The notes under the pieces are model-generated. The model did no database searches, had not been told where the DNA came from, and saw only the letters and a program-made list of their open reading frames with translations. Position numbers and translations under genes: made by a program. From contig URNE01000127.1 in assembly GCA_900549045.1 (NCBI GenBank), forward strand, positions 1 through 6,783: a DNA stretch of 6,783 bases, given 5' to 3'. This DNA comes from an uncultured bacterium. Lineage in GTDB: Bacteria; Verrucomicrobiota; Lentisphaeria; Victivallales; UBA1829. How positions within the stretch are numbered: position 1 is the stretch's first letter; the number at the start of each line of letters is the position of its first letter. Of the stretch, positions 5,641-6,783 are shown in pieces.

Positions 5641-6783
5641 ATGAAGAAAATCAGAATTGCGCTGATCGGCGTCTCCGGTTACGGCAAAGTTCACTTCGCC
5701 TATCTGAAACAGCTTGCGGAAGAGAGCGCAGCGGAATTTGCCGCGGCGGTCGTCATCAACCCGGACCAGGTTCCAGACGAACTCGCTGTTTTGCGCACGC
5801 TCGGAACAAAAGTCTATCCGTCTGCCGACGCCATGTACGCGGAACTCTCCGGAAAACTGGATCTGGTCTGCATTCCGACCGGAATTGCATTCCATGAATC
5901 CATGACCGAACAGGCGCTCGCCAACGGCGCGGCCGTGCTCGTTGAAAAACCCGCCGCGGGATCCACCGACGCAATCCGCCGCATGATGGAGGCGGAACGC
6001 AAATACGGTCACTTCGCCGCCGTCGGATTCCAGCACATCTACGCTCGGGAAATCCAGTTCATCAAACAGTACCTGCTCTCCGGACGGATCGGCGCAGTGA
6101 AACGGATTGTGACGAAGGGGCTCTGGCCGCGCGCAGATCAGTACTATCACCGCAACAACTGGGCGGGACGCCTTGCCGCCGACGACGGAACGCCTGTTCT
6201 CGACTCTCCGGTCAACAACGCATTCGCACATTATCTGAACCTTCAGCTCTTCCTTTCAGGCGACGCCTTCGGGACCTCCGCACATGCGGAAACGGTTGAA
6301 GGCACGCTCTACCGCGCCCGTCCGGAAATCGAAACGTTCGACACCTCCGCGCTCCGCTTCCGCACCGCGAACGGAGTCGAACTGCTCTCTCTGCTGACCC
6401 ATACCGCCGACAGGAACGACAACCCGTCCATGCGCATTGAGTGCGAAAACGGCTCCGTCTACTGGAAACTTGATTCCACCTGGAACATCCGCAACGCCGA
6501 AGGCGCCGTTCTCAATTCCGGACTTGTCGAAACTCCGCACATGGACATGTTCCGCGACATGCTCCGCAAAATCAGCGGAGAAACGGTCTTCGTCTGCCCG
6601 CTCTCCATCGCGCTGGAGCACACGCACTGCATCGAGATGCTTACGAAACAACTGACGCCGGTTGCGCTGAAGAAATCCGCCGTGCGCCGCGAACAGGACG
6701 GCCAGTATATTCTCGACAACGTCAACGAAGTCTTCCGCGACTGTTATCTCAATGCGGCTCTGCCTCAGGAACGGGGAGTGAAC
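5641..6783 (+). CDS. Gfo/Idh/MocA-family oxidoreductase (second of two), C-terminus beyond the window
   Basis: Open reading frame from the ATG at 5641 with no stop before the right edge; 381 residues are visible, close to the full family length, so probably little is missing. The Rossmann loop is IALIGVSGYGKVH (6-18, G10, G13, G15). DLVCIPTGIAFH (74-85) leads to VEKPAAG (101-107), the EKP signature with K103. LDSPVNNAFAHYLN at 187-200 gives D188 and H197 as likely active-site residues; this LDSP..N..AHYL form differs from the motif of the first oxidoreductase, so the two are not recent duplicates and probably act on different intermediates. AAGGA at 5630-5634 overlaps the previous stop codon (TAA, 5629-5631) and lies six bases before the start, which points to tight co-translation. 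It is cytoplasmic; NAD(P) use is inferred from the family. The substrate is unknown. Confidence 0.88.
   Translation, partial: MKKIRIALIGVSGYGKVHFAYLKQLAEESAAEFAAAVVINPDQVPDELAVLRTLGTKVYPSADAMYAELSGKLDLVCIPTGIAFHESMTEQALANGAAVLVEKPAAGSTDAIRRMMEAERKYGHFAAVGFQHIYAREIQFIKQYLLSGRIGAVKRIVTKGLWPRADQYYHRNNWAGRLAADDGTPVLDSPVNNAFAHYLNLQLFLSGDAFGTSAHAETVEGTLYRARPEIETFDTSALRFRTANGVELLSLLTHTADRNDNPSMRIECENGSVYWKLDSTWNIRNAEGAVLNSGLVETPHMDMFRDMLRKISGETVFVCPLSIALEHTHCIEMLTKQLTPVALKKSAVRREQDGQYILDNVNEVFRDCYLNAALPQERGVN

Noticed and set aside
4570..6231. 553-codon open frame on the minus strand opposite both oxidoreductases.
   Set aside because: The + strand carries two clear Gfo/Idh/MocA proteins with ribosome-binding sites; the minus frame runs across both and the terminator, and shows no domain.

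Overview
The window reads as part of a carbohydrate-related gene cluster from a Gram-negative bacterium, most likely a Lentisphaerota (Victivallis-like) or related PVC-group member. This is inferred from three things: the style of the prepilin-like protein (Lys-Lys before FTLIELL, and a C-terminal H-X9-DG motif), the mix of a GntR/LacI-type regulator, a secreted beta-helix protein and Gfo/Idh/MocA oxidoreductases, and the moderately GC-rich, C/G-ending codon use. No rRNA or other taxonomic marker is present, so the placement is an inference. All five genes lie on the + strand.

Layout. Bases 1-110 contain no gene I can support; a T-rich tract there precedes a good sigma70-type promoter (111-139). 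A palindromic candidate operator (about 138-163) overlaps or follows the transcription start. Next comes a GntR-type regulator with a LacI/PurR-like sensor domain (185-1219). After a 95-base gap lies a prepilin-like protein (1315-2145). Fifteen bases later begins a large secreted right-handed beta-helix protein (2161-4533), with an N-terminal beta-sandwich-like region and a pectate-lyase-3-type start of the helix. A strong inverted repeat (4540-4599) closes this part; it looks like an intrinsic terminator that could work in both directions. Two Gfo/Idh/MocA-family NAD(P)-dependent oxidoreductases follow (4648-5631 and 5641 to the window end). They are separated by 9 bases and are surely co-transcribed. 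The second has no stop codon before the right edge.

How the genes may work together (inference). The regulator would sense a sugar or sugar derivative and control itself, and perhaps its neighbours. The beta-helix protein would bind or cleave a polysaccharide outside the cytoplasm. The prepilin-like protein would be processed by a prepilin peptidase and displayed at the envelope, possibly with a type II secretion-like machine. The two oxidoreductases would convert the released sugar (or sugar acid or cyclitol) in the cytoplasm. The substrate cannot be read from the sequence. I see no CRISPR array, tRNA, rRNA, insertion sequence or phage gene. The least ordinary features are the pseudopilin/beta-helix pairing, the inserted domains and cysteine-bearing coils of the beta-helix protein, the Asp-to-Trp change in the first oxidoreductase, and the compact operator/promoter.
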